Assembly: GCF_001279775.1 (NCBI RefSeq)
Contig: NZ_LGDG01000013.1
Span: forward strand, 1-24,992
DNA from: Streptomyces sp. MMG1533
Lineage (GTDB): Bacteria > Actinomycetota > Actinomycetes > Streptomycetales > Streptomycetaceae
Length of the DNA stretch: 24,992 nucleotides
Reading direction: 5' to 3'
Shown: positions 8,896 through 15,973 of the stretch, in pieces
Numbering within the stretch: position 1 is the stretch's first letter
Layout of the letters: each line of letters opens with the position of its first letter
Notes under the pieces: generated by a model
Database searches by the model: none
What the model was told of the DNA's origin: nothing
Seen by the model: only the letters and a program-made list of their open reading frames with translations
Position numbers and translations under genes: made by a program

Positions 8896-9438
8896 GTGGA
8901 GATCGTGGAGGGCGAGCTACGGCGGCTTCGGTCTGGACTGGGGGCTGAGGACGGCCAGCAGCGGCCGTTTCTCGTACGGCTCCGGTTTACCGCCGAGGAT
9001 CCCGCCCAGGTCATTGCCGATGTGCGTGCGGTGCTGACGCGCGTGGTCGAGAGGATAGGCGACTGGCCTGCATTTGACCGGTGGCCGCAGCTGCTGCCGG
9101 CGTGGTTCATCCAGCGGTGCGCGCCCGAGCCCAGGGAGCCGGAGCCTGGCGAGCGCTTCGATGCCGGGGCATGGCTGCGGCAGTGGCGGGCGATGACGCC
9201 GGAGCAGAGCGCGGCCGCCAGCCAGGGGCCGTGGACGCTGTCGGATTGGCTGTACTACTTCGACCCGACCGAGGAAGGGACCGGTGACGATCGCAGCTGG
9301 TGGTGGTGGCACGCAGGAACCGATGAATCGGGAGGCGGCTGGGTTCAGGTGGCCACCACCGGCTGGCCGTTCGGCAGCGGTTCGCTTTCGTGGCTGATTG
9401 AGGCAAGCGGCGGCACGGATCTGGCCTATGGACCGTGA
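8896..9438 (+). CDS. Uncharacterised Trp-rich protein
   Basis: About 180 residues from GTG 8896; a TTG at 8854 would add 14 residues, and neither start has a good ribosome site. No domain is recognised. The protein has an N-terminal strand-rich part (PFLVRLRFTAEDPAQVIADV), a helical middle with LPAWFIQRCAPE, and an unusual WWWWHAG run. It ends GWVQVATTGWPFGSGSLSWL, a pattern seen in several uncharacterised streptomycete proteins. It lies 43 to 85 bases after the transposase, inside the candidate transposon ends. It could be transposon cargo. Nothing in the sequence shows it to be an immunity or antitoxin protein. Confidence 0.6.
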   Translation: MEIVEGELRRLRSGLGAEDGQQRPFLVRLRFTAEDPAQVIADVRAVLTRVVERIGDWPAFDRWPQLLPAWFIQRCAPEPREPEPGERFDAGAWLRQWRAMTPEQSAAASQGPWTLSDWLYYFDPTEEGTGDDRSWWWWHAGTDESGGGWVQVATTGWPFGSGSLSWLIEASGGTDLAYGP

Positions 9439-9926
9439 CCGTTACACACACAGCGCGGCACACCTGCATTAGCGGCCGACAAAGCAAGATCACGATCTAC
9501 GGCCGGAGTATTAGGAGGACGCCGACCCCGACCTGGAAGAAGATCTACGGCCAGCACCCGCTCGCGGGGGCGGCAACGGGCTTGCCTGTCAGTCCATTTC
9601 GCGAACCCGGAACGACCTTGCTTTCCTTTGTGACCGAGAGCGGCACGCACGGTGTTGCGGGAGTGGCCAGTTAGCTGCGCGATGCGGACCTCGGTAAGGC
9701 CGGCTGCCTTGGCTTTACGGATTAGATCGTCACGCGACTGCATGCAGCGCCTGTAGGCAACCAGTTCCGATTCACAGTCCTCCACCATGTCCAGAGGTTT
9801 GCTCTCCACGGCAGCTGGCGGAGATGCCTGGTTCTGGTTACGCGCGCGGGATGCGTTTGCTTGCCTATGGATGGCTTGCGCAGGCATCCCCAGCAATTCG
9901 CTGTCCATCGCGATCACTTTAGGCAT
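9426..9926 (-). CDS. Small helix-turn-helix DNA-binding protein, 3' end altered by transposon
   Basis: The ATG at 9926 opens MPKVIAMDSELLGMPAQAIH, followed by an Arg/Asn/Gln-rich linker and ELVAYRRCMQSRDDLIRKA. The DNA-binding segment is AKAAGLTEVRIAQLTGHSRN, with TVRAALG after it: a canonical HTH with AxLTG in the turn. After about residue 137 the frame crosses the 27-bp inverted repeat (9487-9513), so the last residues are probably not native. There is no ribosome site before the ATG. A 9-bp-arm palindrome overlaps the first base of the gene, which suggests a leaderless, autoregulated transcript. It is likely a transcription factor, though a resolvase-like recombinase fragment is conceivable. 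Confidence 0.6.
   Translation of the reverse strand: MPKVIAMDSELLGMPAQAIHRQANASRARNQNQASPPAAVESKPLDMVEDCESELVAYRRCMQSRDDLIRKAKAAGLTEVRIAQLTGHSRNTVRAALGHKGKQGRSGFAKWTDRQARCRPRERVLAVDLLPGRGRRPPNTPAVDRDLALSAANAGVPRCVCNGHGP
9487..9513 (-). repeat. Right 27-bp inverted repeat of the candidate transposon
   Basis: Read on the minus strand it starts TAATACTCC and ends GTAGATCGTGATCT. The one mismatch to the left copy is G for A at the tenth position. Confidence 0.85.
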
Positions 9927-9957
9927 GTGCAGAAATGTACATGTCCAGTTCTGCACA
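9926..9957. promoter_or_regulatory. Palindrome at start of HTH gene (possible operator)
   Basis: TGTGCAGAA (9926-9934) and TTCTGCACA (9949-9957) form a perfect inverted repeat with 9-bp arms and a 14-base spacer that itself holds TGTACA. It touches the start codon of the minus-strand HTH gene, where an autorepressor would bind. Confidence 0.5.
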
Positions 9958-10144
9958 CCTAATTGTGTTGATATTCGTGTGTGAGTAGTCGGGATATGGG
10001 CTCGCCGGGTCATAGAAGAGGGCTTACGGGATGGCAGCTTGCCCGGATTGGGAATTATCCGTGAAGCTCCGCCTGGCGGCGCACCCGCGTCGATCATCTG
10101 CGGCCAAGGGGGCGCCTGCCCCTGGCATATAAGGCGGAGGCGTC

Positions 10145-12033
10145 ATGGCGGCACCAAAAGTCGTGGTCGGAATTGACTTCGGGACACATGGGTCCGGTAT
10201 TTCGTGGTGCACCTATGGCGGCAAGAACGACGACCCGGCCCAGCGGCGCATCAACTTCGTCAACACGTGGGCGGGACAACCCGTCGCCACCGTGAAGAAT
10301 CTGTCCGCGCTTCTGGTCGACGCGCAAGGCGAAGTCCTGGCGTGGGGCTACGACGCACGGAGACGAGCTTTGACCAAGGCTTGCGCTGATGAGCCTCGCT
10401 ACTTCAATGCCTTCAAAATGGGGCTCATGGAGCAGGCGGTCGCGGAGCGCGCCGACCTGGGCGGAGAAGAGTCTGTCCTTGAGGACTCCGACAACGACGA
10501 CGAGGGCGAAGACGACAGCCAGGAAGACGAAAACGGGCTTGACGCGTCGCCGGAGAACGTCGCCGAAAGCACCGGCGAGGAGGAAGGGGCGGGGGAGGAG
10601 GGCACCAGTGACCTCGTCGTTCTGTCTGGCACACGCCGCCAGAACGCGGAGTCGCTCATCGCCGCGTACCTGCGGAAGCTCTACGAGACGGCACTCACGC
10701 AGGTCACCGCCAGCGGATAAGACAAGGACGACATCCGCTGGTGTCTGACTGTGCCGGCGATCTGGACCGACGAACAGAAGCAGGTGATGCGGGACATTGC
10801 GGGGAAAGCAGGATCCCCCTTGAGGACGGCCGGCTCGTCCTCGCCCTGGAGCCGGAAGCGGCAGCTCACTACGCCCTGGTCAGTGGCGTCAAAGTCGCCG
10901 GCGGCGCCTCGGATGGCGCCAGCTTGATGGAGCCCGGAAGTCGGTTCGTGGTGTTGGACTGCGGCGGCGGCACCGGCGACCTCACGGCCTACGAGACCGA
11001 CACCGAAGGCCGGATGGTCGAGATCGGCCTTCCCCTCGGAGGCCCTCACGGGGCAGAAGAGATCAACCGCGCGTTCCGCGATGAGCATCTCCTGGACCGC
11101 TTCGGCAAGCTGGAGATCTTGCAGGATCTTGCCGCGGATCACCCCGAGGCGCTGCTGGACCTCACCGAGGCCTTCGAGCGGGCCAAGCTCCACTTCGGGC
11201 CCCACGAGACTGACCCCATCTACCTCACCTTGCCGACGGCGATCGACCGGCGAATCGGTGCCACGGTACGAAAGCGTCTCGCCCGCAAGCAGAACGGTGT
11301 CACGGACGCCATCGTCGTGACCGCAGACGAGGCCCGCCGCCTGTTCGACAACGTTCTTCCAGACATCCTCGACCTAATCGGCGAGCAGCTCAAGGAAGTG
11401 GAGAATACGGCGACCGCCACAAGCCGCGCCCCAGTCGTTCTCCTCGTCGGCGGCTTCAGCGCGTCCTCCATGCTCCAGCACGCGGTCAAGGAGCACCTCT
11501 TGGGCCGTGCCGACGTGCTCGTGCCACCCGACCCGGGTGCCGCTGTCCTGTATGGTGCCGCGCACTCCGCCTACGAACCGCACACGTGGGCACGTCGGAG
11601 CAGGCTGACCTACGGCACCTGCTACTGCCCAGAATTCGAGGAAGGCGTCGACCCGGAGGAGTACCGCTTCACCCTGAGCACGGGCGAGGTCCACTGCAAG
11701 GCGCGGTTCTCCAAGCTCGTCACCCGGGGCGACCTGGTCAACACGGATGATGAAGCGCACCTTCCGTACGTTCCTCTCGAGGGCACTACCCGCAAGCTGA
11801 CCTTCAGTCTGTTCTCCTCCACGGAGCCGGATCCTCGCTACGTCACCGATCCGGGGTGCGAGTACCTCGGCAAGGTCACGGTTGACCTGAAGAAGGTCAT
11901 GGCCTTCGCCTTGGAGGATCGCGGCGTCACCTTGTACATGCGCTTCGGTGAAACCGAGATCAAGGCCCGTGCGGTAGTGCGGCAGAGCGGCGAGGAAGCT
12001 GCCGCCTCACTTGGTTTCCTGACGAACTACTGA
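10145..12033 (+). pseudogene. HSPA12-like Hsp70-family ATPase, disabled by stop and frameshift
   Basis: The ATG at 10145 follows GGCGGAGG. The nucleotide-binding domain is recognisable: phosphate-1 motif VVGIDFGTHGSGISW (residues 7-21), then EVLAWGYDARRR and FNAFKMGL, which are HSPA12-style features. Next comes a strongly acidic insert of about 50 residues (Asp/Glu-rich, 10470-10610). A TAA at 10718-10720 interrupts the frame. The same frame continues as DIRWCLTVPAIWTDEQKQVM to about 10810. A 1-nt loss then moves it to the third part: PLEDGRLVLALEPEAAAHYA, phosphate-2 VVLDCGGGTGDLTAYE, and the adenosine motif VVLLVGGFSASS. The canonical DnaK-type substrate domain is replaced by a short C-terminal region. 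Restored length is about 629 residues. Such proteins are chaperone-like ATPases of unknown client. A coiled-coil gene follows 13 bases downstream. Confidence 0.75.
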
Positions 12034-12046
12034 GCCGAGGACGACC

Positions 12047-12798
12047 GTGGACTTCATCCGAAACGCGTTGTCACCGGCACAGCCCCGTGAGACCTTCAGC
12101 CACCCGGAAGACGGCGTGGTGGGTGATCCCCCAGCCAGGCCCCGACGACTGGATATGGAACTCGATGCGGGCGCCCGCAGGCTGACCGGGCTCGAACGCG
12201 AGCACCGAGTGCTGCAGCAGGCATATACCCAGTTGGAAGGCCGCCTGCAGTCTGTGGAACGACGGCTGGACGCCCTGCTGGCAGCGCGAGCGGAAACCCG
12301 CAGCGACCTGGCATCCAACGCACACAGCGTTCATCACGTCATCGCCCGCGAATATATGACGCCCTCGTTGAGCAGAAAGTCCAGGGGCTGGCCCGGGCGG
12401 CTGCCCATTCTGTGGCCCCGCCCCCTCCCGGCGCTGTTCACGGGATGCTGTGGCTCATGGGGCAGATCTGATCCGTCCTCTTCGGCCCGGACGAGCCGGA
12501 CGGTAAGGCGGTCCTGGCCGCACTGGGCAAAGCCCGCCTCGATCCGTTGGCATCGCAAGCCAGTCGGCTGAGCAGCAGTGCCCTCGATCTCCGGCAACGA
12601 TCGGCGCAGACGGGTCTGCCAGCACATTGGGATTTCGAGCTCGTGCCTGGCGAACCCCTCGACGAGGAGTGGCAGGAAGCGTGGCCGTCCTGCGACAGCA
12701 CGCTGCCCGGCCAGTTCGTGATCGCCCCCGCTTACCTTGTAGCCGAGCAAGTCTTCAGCCGGCAGCGGGCGTGCACTGGCCTGTCCATCCCCGGTTGA
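12047..12798 (+). pseudogene. Coiled-coil protein paired with the Hsp70-like gene, broken
   Basis: GTG at 12047, preceded by GAGG, 13 bases after the Hsp70 stop, so an operon. The N-terminal ~60 residues are polar. A clear heptad coiled coil follows: LEREHRVLQQAYTQLEGRLQ, then SVERRLDALLAARAE. At about 12352 a 2-nt insertion (tatatg) shifts the frame. In the corrected frame the protein continues EYDALVEQKVQGLARAAAHS to MLWLMGQI, meets TGA at 12469-12471, and resumes as SVLFGPDEPDGKAVLAALGK through HWDFELVPGEPLDEEWQEAW to a stop at 12796-12798. Intact length would be about 250 residues. The position and coiled coil recall nucleotide-exchange or adaptor partners of Hsp70 proteins, but no GrpE signature is visible. 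Confidence 0.55.
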
Positions 12799-12840
12799 TA
12801 ACGGCGCCGATCCGGGACGGGCGGCGGAACCGCCGTAGAA

Positions 12841-13050
12841 ACCCGTCTCACGAACGGCACATGCGACGTAGGGGCCACGCCGTCGGCCCCGCGAAGTCAG
12901 CCGACGGTCGTCGAGGGCCTCTACCTGAAGCGCCCCGCCCCCGCCCTCACCCGCCTCGACGCCGCCGTCTCCCACCTGACCGCCCTGGGCCACACCGAGG
13001 AGACCGAGCCGCTGACCTCCCTGGCGGCCCGGCTGTGCGACGAGGAGTGA
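12841..13050 (+). pseudogene. C-terminal fragment of unidentified protein
   Basis: An open frame without start ends VVEGLYLKRPAPALTRLDAA and VSHLTALGHTEE, stopping at TGA 13048-13050. Codon use is typical for the genome and the sequence is helical. It looks like a severed C-terminus, but the family is not recognised. Confidence 0.3.
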
Positions 13051-13159
13051 CGTGGCGGATGACCATGGGGGTGGCCATTTCGTGGGCTCAGCGGAGCACG
13101 CTCCCATAACCTCGTGCAGGGGGACGTCAGAAGCCGGTTGAATTCACGTCGAGGAGGCG

Positions 13160-14008
13160 ATGGTGCTCGGAAAGGGCACGTGGTTGCTCGTGGGTGCCCT
13201 GGCCCTGGCCTGGATGGTGCTCTCCGGACCCAGTGCACCCAGCGGTGCCCTCGACGCCAGGTCGCTGCCCGACAAAGCCGTCCGGGACGTCGTATCGAAC
13301 CGGGTCGCGACGTGGAATCTCTGCAACCCCTGCGAGACGGGCAACGACGACCGGGCGGCGGAGATCGCCACCTTCGCGCCCCAGGTCATCGGCCTGCAGG
13401 AAGCGTGCGTGGGTGACGTCGAGAAGATCCGGGAGTATCTGGAGAACCTTCACGGGCTCGTCTACCACGTCGAGTACGGGTCGGTTCTGCGGAACTGGGG
13501 CCGTTGCGGGGGAGCGCCGTGGAACCCGGGGGGCTACGGCCAGGCGATCCTCTCGGCGGCCCCGATGACCGACGTCGTCAACGTCGAATATCCCGACGGC
13601 GGCTCCGAGGACCGTGGGTACATGGCGGTCACCACCACGGTGGGCGGCCGCCAGGTCAGGGTCTTCAACACCCACCTCGCCGAACGACGTCAGGAGGCGG
13701 TCCGCGCGGACCAGGTCGGCGTACTCACCAAAGAGATCGCCCGGTACGACCGCACGATCGTCATCGGCGACTTCAACGCGGTACCGGACGCCTCCGAACT
13801 CACCAGGATGTGGGCCCTGGCCGAGGACGCGGCCCCACAGTGCCGACCTTCGGCGACCGGCACCTGCGAGCCGACCACCGACTGGCAGAGCAAGTTCGAC
13901 TACGTGTTCCTGCGAGGCTACGTCCCTCTCGAGCAGCGCGTGCATCCGAACCCGGTCTCGGACCACCACCTGGTGTACACCGACCTGAACCCGACCTCGC
14001 GCCGCTGA
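13160..14008 (+). CDS. Exported endonuclease/exonuclease/phosphatase-family hydrolase
   Basis: The ATG at 13160 follows GAGGAGG at ideal distance. The N-terminus (WLLVGALALAWMVLSG, residues 8-23) is a signal peptide or anchor, so the protein acts outside the membrane. The EEP fold signatures appear in order: VATWNLCNP with Asn53, IGLQEAC with Glu81, DRGYMAV at 151-157, VFNTHLAE with His172, VIGDFNAVP with Asp204 and Asn206, FDYVFLRG with Asp247, and SDHHLVYTDL with Asp268 and His269. All catalytic metal-site positions are present. The family is phosphodiesterases: extracellular DNases, sphingomyelinases or inositol phosphatases. The substrate cannot be decided here. Cys55/58 and Cys116, Cys228/236 could form disulfides. 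The gene is intact and stands alone. Confidence 0.88.
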   Translation: MVLGKGTWLLVGALALAWMVLSGPSAPSGALDARSLPDKAVRDVVSNRVATWNLCNPCETGNDDRAAEIATFAPQVIGLQEACVGDVEKIREYLENLHGLVYHVEYGSVLRNWGRCGGAPWNPGGYGQAILSAAPMTDVVNVEYPDGGSEDRGYMAVTTTVGGRQVRVFNTHLAERRQEAVRADQVGVLTKEIARYDRTIVIGDFNAVPDASELTRMWALAEDAAPQCRPSATGTCEPTTDWQSKFDYVFLRGYVPLEQRVHPNPVSDHHLVYTDLNPTSRR

Positions 14009-14039
14009 CCTGCGTAGAACGTGGTTGGCCCGCCCAGTG

Positions 14040-14210
14040 CTACGGAGAGCTGGGCAGGTGCGGGGAGCGGAGTGCGAGCAGGGTGATCTCGCTGGCGGCG
14101 AAGATGCGGAACGGCGGGCCCCAGAAGCCGCTGCCGCGACTGGTGTTGATGAGGGTGCGGATGCCGTGGCGGCTGAGGCCGGCGAGGCGGGCTGGTTGGT
14201 GCGGACCAGG
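14040..14210 (-). pseudogene. C-terminal fragment of metallophosphoesterase-like gene
   Basis: The reverse frame reads AGLSRHGIRTLINTSRGSGF and WGPPFRIFAASEITLLALRS, ending at TAG (14040-14042). This resembles the last strands of YkuE/YaeI-type metallophosphoesterases, where a 'GLGTWGPPFRIGAPPEVTLL' pattern follows the metal site. Everything upstream, including the catalytic motifs, is absent. Confidence 0.5.
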
Positions 14211-14356
14211 GCTGCCTGGCCCCACATCCTCGACGCGCTTGGCGGCGGAAGCTCAACATTTCTTCTGTTTGATCGCGAACTTCGTCGGAGGGCTGCTGGG
14301 TTCGCACGATCTTTGGACGTGGGAACCCAGTGACGACAGGCTGGCGGCCTTTCACG

Positions 14357-14700
14357 CTAGGCGGTAGCGAGCTGGAGGAGTTCCGGAACGCCTTGGGCGT
14401 CTCTGTAGGGCTGGAAACGGGGGAGCATGTCGTCGACGAGACTGATGCAGCGGGGTGCTCCGATACGGCGGGCCAGAAGCAGCGACTGGGTGGCGGCGGC
14501 CGCGGCGGGCTCGGGTTCCTTCAAGTCGAGGTAGCTCGCGGCGCGGTAGGCGAGGAACACGCCGCGGGTTTTGTCCCGGGCGGACGGCAGCAGGCGTTCG
14601 CCCTCGGTGATGAGCTGGTGGGCGCGGCCGGTGTCGCCGAGGTCCAGGAGGGCCTGGCCGGAGTCCACGGCGAGATCGGCTTCGGATACCCAGACACACC
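14357..14700 (-). pseudogene. TPR-containing C-terminal fragment of HTH regulator
   Basis: The reverse frame gives ADLAVDSGQALLDLGDTGRA and HQLITEGERLLPSARDKTRG. It then reads VFLAYRAASYLDLKEPEPAA, a chain of paired helices typical of tetratricopeptide repeats, and stops at 14357. Streptomycete XRE regulators commonly end this way. The N-terminal HTH is missing. The fragment butts against a plus-strand carbamoyltransferase tail at about 14695. Confidence 0.5.
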
Positions 14701-14876
14701 AGGCGGGCCGACTGATCGAGCACTTCCCCCAGCTCACCGGAGTGCCCGTCGTCCTGAACACGTCCTTCAACGACCGCGAGCCCATCGTCGAGACTCCAGC
14801 CCACGCGCTCGCCACGCTCCAGGCCGGCGATCTGGACGCGGCATGCGTTGGCGAATACCTGGTCGAGCGGTCCTGA
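14692..14876 (+). pseudogene. C-terminal fragment of carbamoyltransferase (NodU/CmcH type)
   Basis: The plus-strand frame reads AGRLIEHFPQLTGVPVVLNT, then SFNDREPIVETPAHALATLQ, and ends EYLVERS at TGA 14874-14876. The LTGVPVVLNTSFN...EPIV.TP.DA pattern is the hallmark of the C-terminal domain of O-carbamoyltransferases used in antibiotic and Nod-factor tailoring. About 90% of the gene is missing, suggesting a decayed biosynthetic cluster or an imported scrap. Confidence 0.65.
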
Positions 14877-14907
14877 CCTGCCTTCGGGGACTGCCAGACT
14901 GGAGGGC

Positions 14908-15048
14908 ATGACGACCTCCACTCCGCCTATGAGGGAAGCCGCCCGCGCCATCGTCCTCGACGCCGACGATCGCATCCTGCTGCTGCGCACCTCATGCAGG
15001 CACTACGTGTCGGCGTCGGCAGAAGTTCTCCCGGTCTTGGCGCCTTGA
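14908..15048 (+). pseudogene. N-terminal fragment of Nudix hydrolase
   Basis: The ATG at 14908 has GGAGG directly upstream. The start MTTSTPPMREAARAIVLDAD is followed by DRILLLRTS, the first two strands of a Nudix fold. The frame then enters unrelated sequence and stops at 15048, before any Nudix box (GX5EX7REUXEEXGU). It is truncated and inactive. Confidence 0.55.
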
Positions 15049-15089
15049 CCCGACCGAGTGCGCCTCGGGCGTGGTCGCGGCGGGCTGGC

Positions 15090-15293
15090 TTAGGAGCGCG
15101 TGCTGACGAAGCGCACGCCCGGGCCCCACTTCTCCATCACCGGGGCCATGCACCACTGGCACAGAGGGCTGCCACCGCTGCCGTACTTGTGGGTGGGCCG
15201 CTGGCATCCGGAGCACGGGCCGATCAGGCTGCCGGGGCAGGCCAGGGCGGAAGGATCCGGATCCGAGATTGGGGGAGCGGGGGTGGTGGTCAT
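15090..15293 (-). CDS. Small CxxC/CxxC putative zinc-binding protein
   Basis: 67 residues from ATG 15293 with AGGA upstream. It has a Pro-rich N-terminus, then CPGSLIGPCSGCQRPTHKYG and SPLCQWCMAPVMEKWG. The spacing CSGC...CQWC is that of a zinc ribbon. Small proteins of this kind occur next to DUF6233 and replication genes in streptomycete integrative elements. The gene sits 31 bases downstream of the DUF6233-type gene in the same direction and may be cotranscribed. Function unknown. Confidence 0.6.
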   Translation of the reverse strand: MTTTPAPPISDPDPSALACPGSLIGPCSGCQRPTHKYGSGGSPLCQWCMAPVMEKWGPGVRFVSTRS

Positions 15294-15324
15294 CGGATGG
15301 TCCTGTTCTGGGCGACGGTGCCGG

Positions 15325-15885
15325 TCACCGCGAACGCAGCATACGACCGGAACGGTACTGATGTTCGATCGGCGTGCCTCGGTGGCGGGCGTCATTGCGC
15401 GAGCCGGTTGGCGGCCTCGGAGTTCGTGCAGACCACGACGGGGTGTGATGGGCGGCGCGGGACGCCCCAGGGGATCGGGGTGCGGTCGCCGGTGCCGCCT
15501 GGAGGGTCGCCGCGCCGGGCTGCCGCAGTCCGGCATCGGCTGGTGCTAAGTCGAGGATGTGGAGCTGGACGTCGGGTCGGCAGTGGGTGCAGGCGCGCAG
15601 TCCGGCGGTGATCAGGCGGCGGGCTTCGGTGCGGTCGACGGGGCGGCGGCGTGCGCCTGCCATGTGGCAGTCGCCGGCGTGGATCTGGACGGGTGGGCGT
15701 CCGGTGCCGATGCCGAGTTCGACGACCCACTCCGGCGGTGTGGGCCGGCTGCGGCGGCCGTGCTCGGCTTCGGCCTCGCGCTTTCGCGCAGCGGCGATCT
15801 TCGCGTCGATGCGCTCCAGCCACATGGCGTGCCACACCCGCAGGGTGAGTAGGCGCTCCAGGTCGGCTGGCAGGTCATCGAACAC
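15325..15885 (-). CDS. DUF6233-type protein, C-terminus possibly frameshifted
   Basis: The GTG at 15885 starts VFDDLPADLERLLTLRVWHA, then WLERIDAKIAAARKREAEAE. The family core follows: PEWVVELGIGTGRPPVQIHA, then GDCHMAGARRR, and LITAGLRACTHCRPDVQLHI. The arrangement 'W..E.GIG.GRPP..VH.G.C ... EARRL...G..AC.HCRPD' is that of DUF6233, small streptomycete proteins of unknown function found on mobile elements. After about residue 115 this frame becomes low-complexity. A neighbouring frame reads IPWGVPRRPSHPVVVCTNSE and ends AANRLAQ at 15392. That may be the native tail, so a 1-nt indel near 15500-15540 is possible. It is divergent from the polymerase-like gene. Confidence 0.55.
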   Translation of the reverse strand: MFDDLPADLERLLTLRVWHAMWLERIDAKIAAARKREAEAEHGRRSRPTPPEWVVELGIGTGRPPVQIHAGDCHMAGARRRPVDRTEARRLITAGLRACTHCRPDVQLHILDLAPADAGLRQPGAATLQAAPATAPRSPGASRAAHHTPSWSARTPRPPTGSRNDARHRGTPIEHQYRSGRMLRSR

Positions 15886-15927
15886 TTTTTTGATTCTATG
15901 CTCATGATCAGCGCCCGCGCTCTCGCG

Positions 15928-15947
15928 TGTTCGATTTGATGTTCGAT
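15928..15947. promoter_or_regulatory. Tandem TGTTCGAT repeat in divergent promoter
   Basis: GTTCGAT occurs at 15929-15935 and 15941-15947, spaced 12 bases start to start (about one helical turn). It lies between the divergent DUF6233-type and polymerase-like genes. The 11-mer TGATGTTCGAT covering the second copy recurs at 15359-15369, upstream of the CxxC gene. The arrangement is direct, not the palindrome of a LexA box. Confidence 0.35.
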
Positions 15948-15973
15948 AACGTGGGGTGTGGGAGGTGAGTGTC

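Larger units (their letters stand above)
7025..9510. mobile_element. Candidate 2.49-kb IS701-like transposon with toxin passenger
   Basis: The ends are TACTCC... and ...GGAGTA, each the outer part of a 27-bp inverted repeat (see separate entries). They are flanked by TTAA on the left (7021-7024) and TTAG on the right (9511-9514). Both fit the YTAR target consensus known for IS701-family elements, but they are not identical duplications. Between the ends lie a PemK/MazF-type toxin gene on the minus strand, an IS701-type transposase and a hypothetical gene on the plus strand. A plain IS701 element is about 1.4 kb. The extra kilobase is therefore cargo, or the two ends come from different insertions. 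The right end lies within the 3' part of a small HTH gene. Confidence 0.5.

Noticed and set aside
7527..9110. A 527-codon minus-strand frame
   Set aside because: It runs antisense through the whole IS701 transposase. Its composition is low complexity and it has no recognisable domain.
7073..9438. Classical toxin-antitoxin pair
   Set aside because: No small antitoxin frame adjoins the toxin. The Trp-rich gene is on the other strand, beyond the transposase, and too large for a typical MazE.
12047..12798. GrpE assignment for the Hsp70 partner
   Set aside because: Position and coiled coil fit, but no GrpE beta-domain motif is visible, so only a descriptive call is given.
15928..15947. LexA/SOS box in front of the polymerase-like gene
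   Set aside because: The GTTCGAT copies are direct repeats and not the inverted GAAC-N4-GTTC arrangement needed for LexA.
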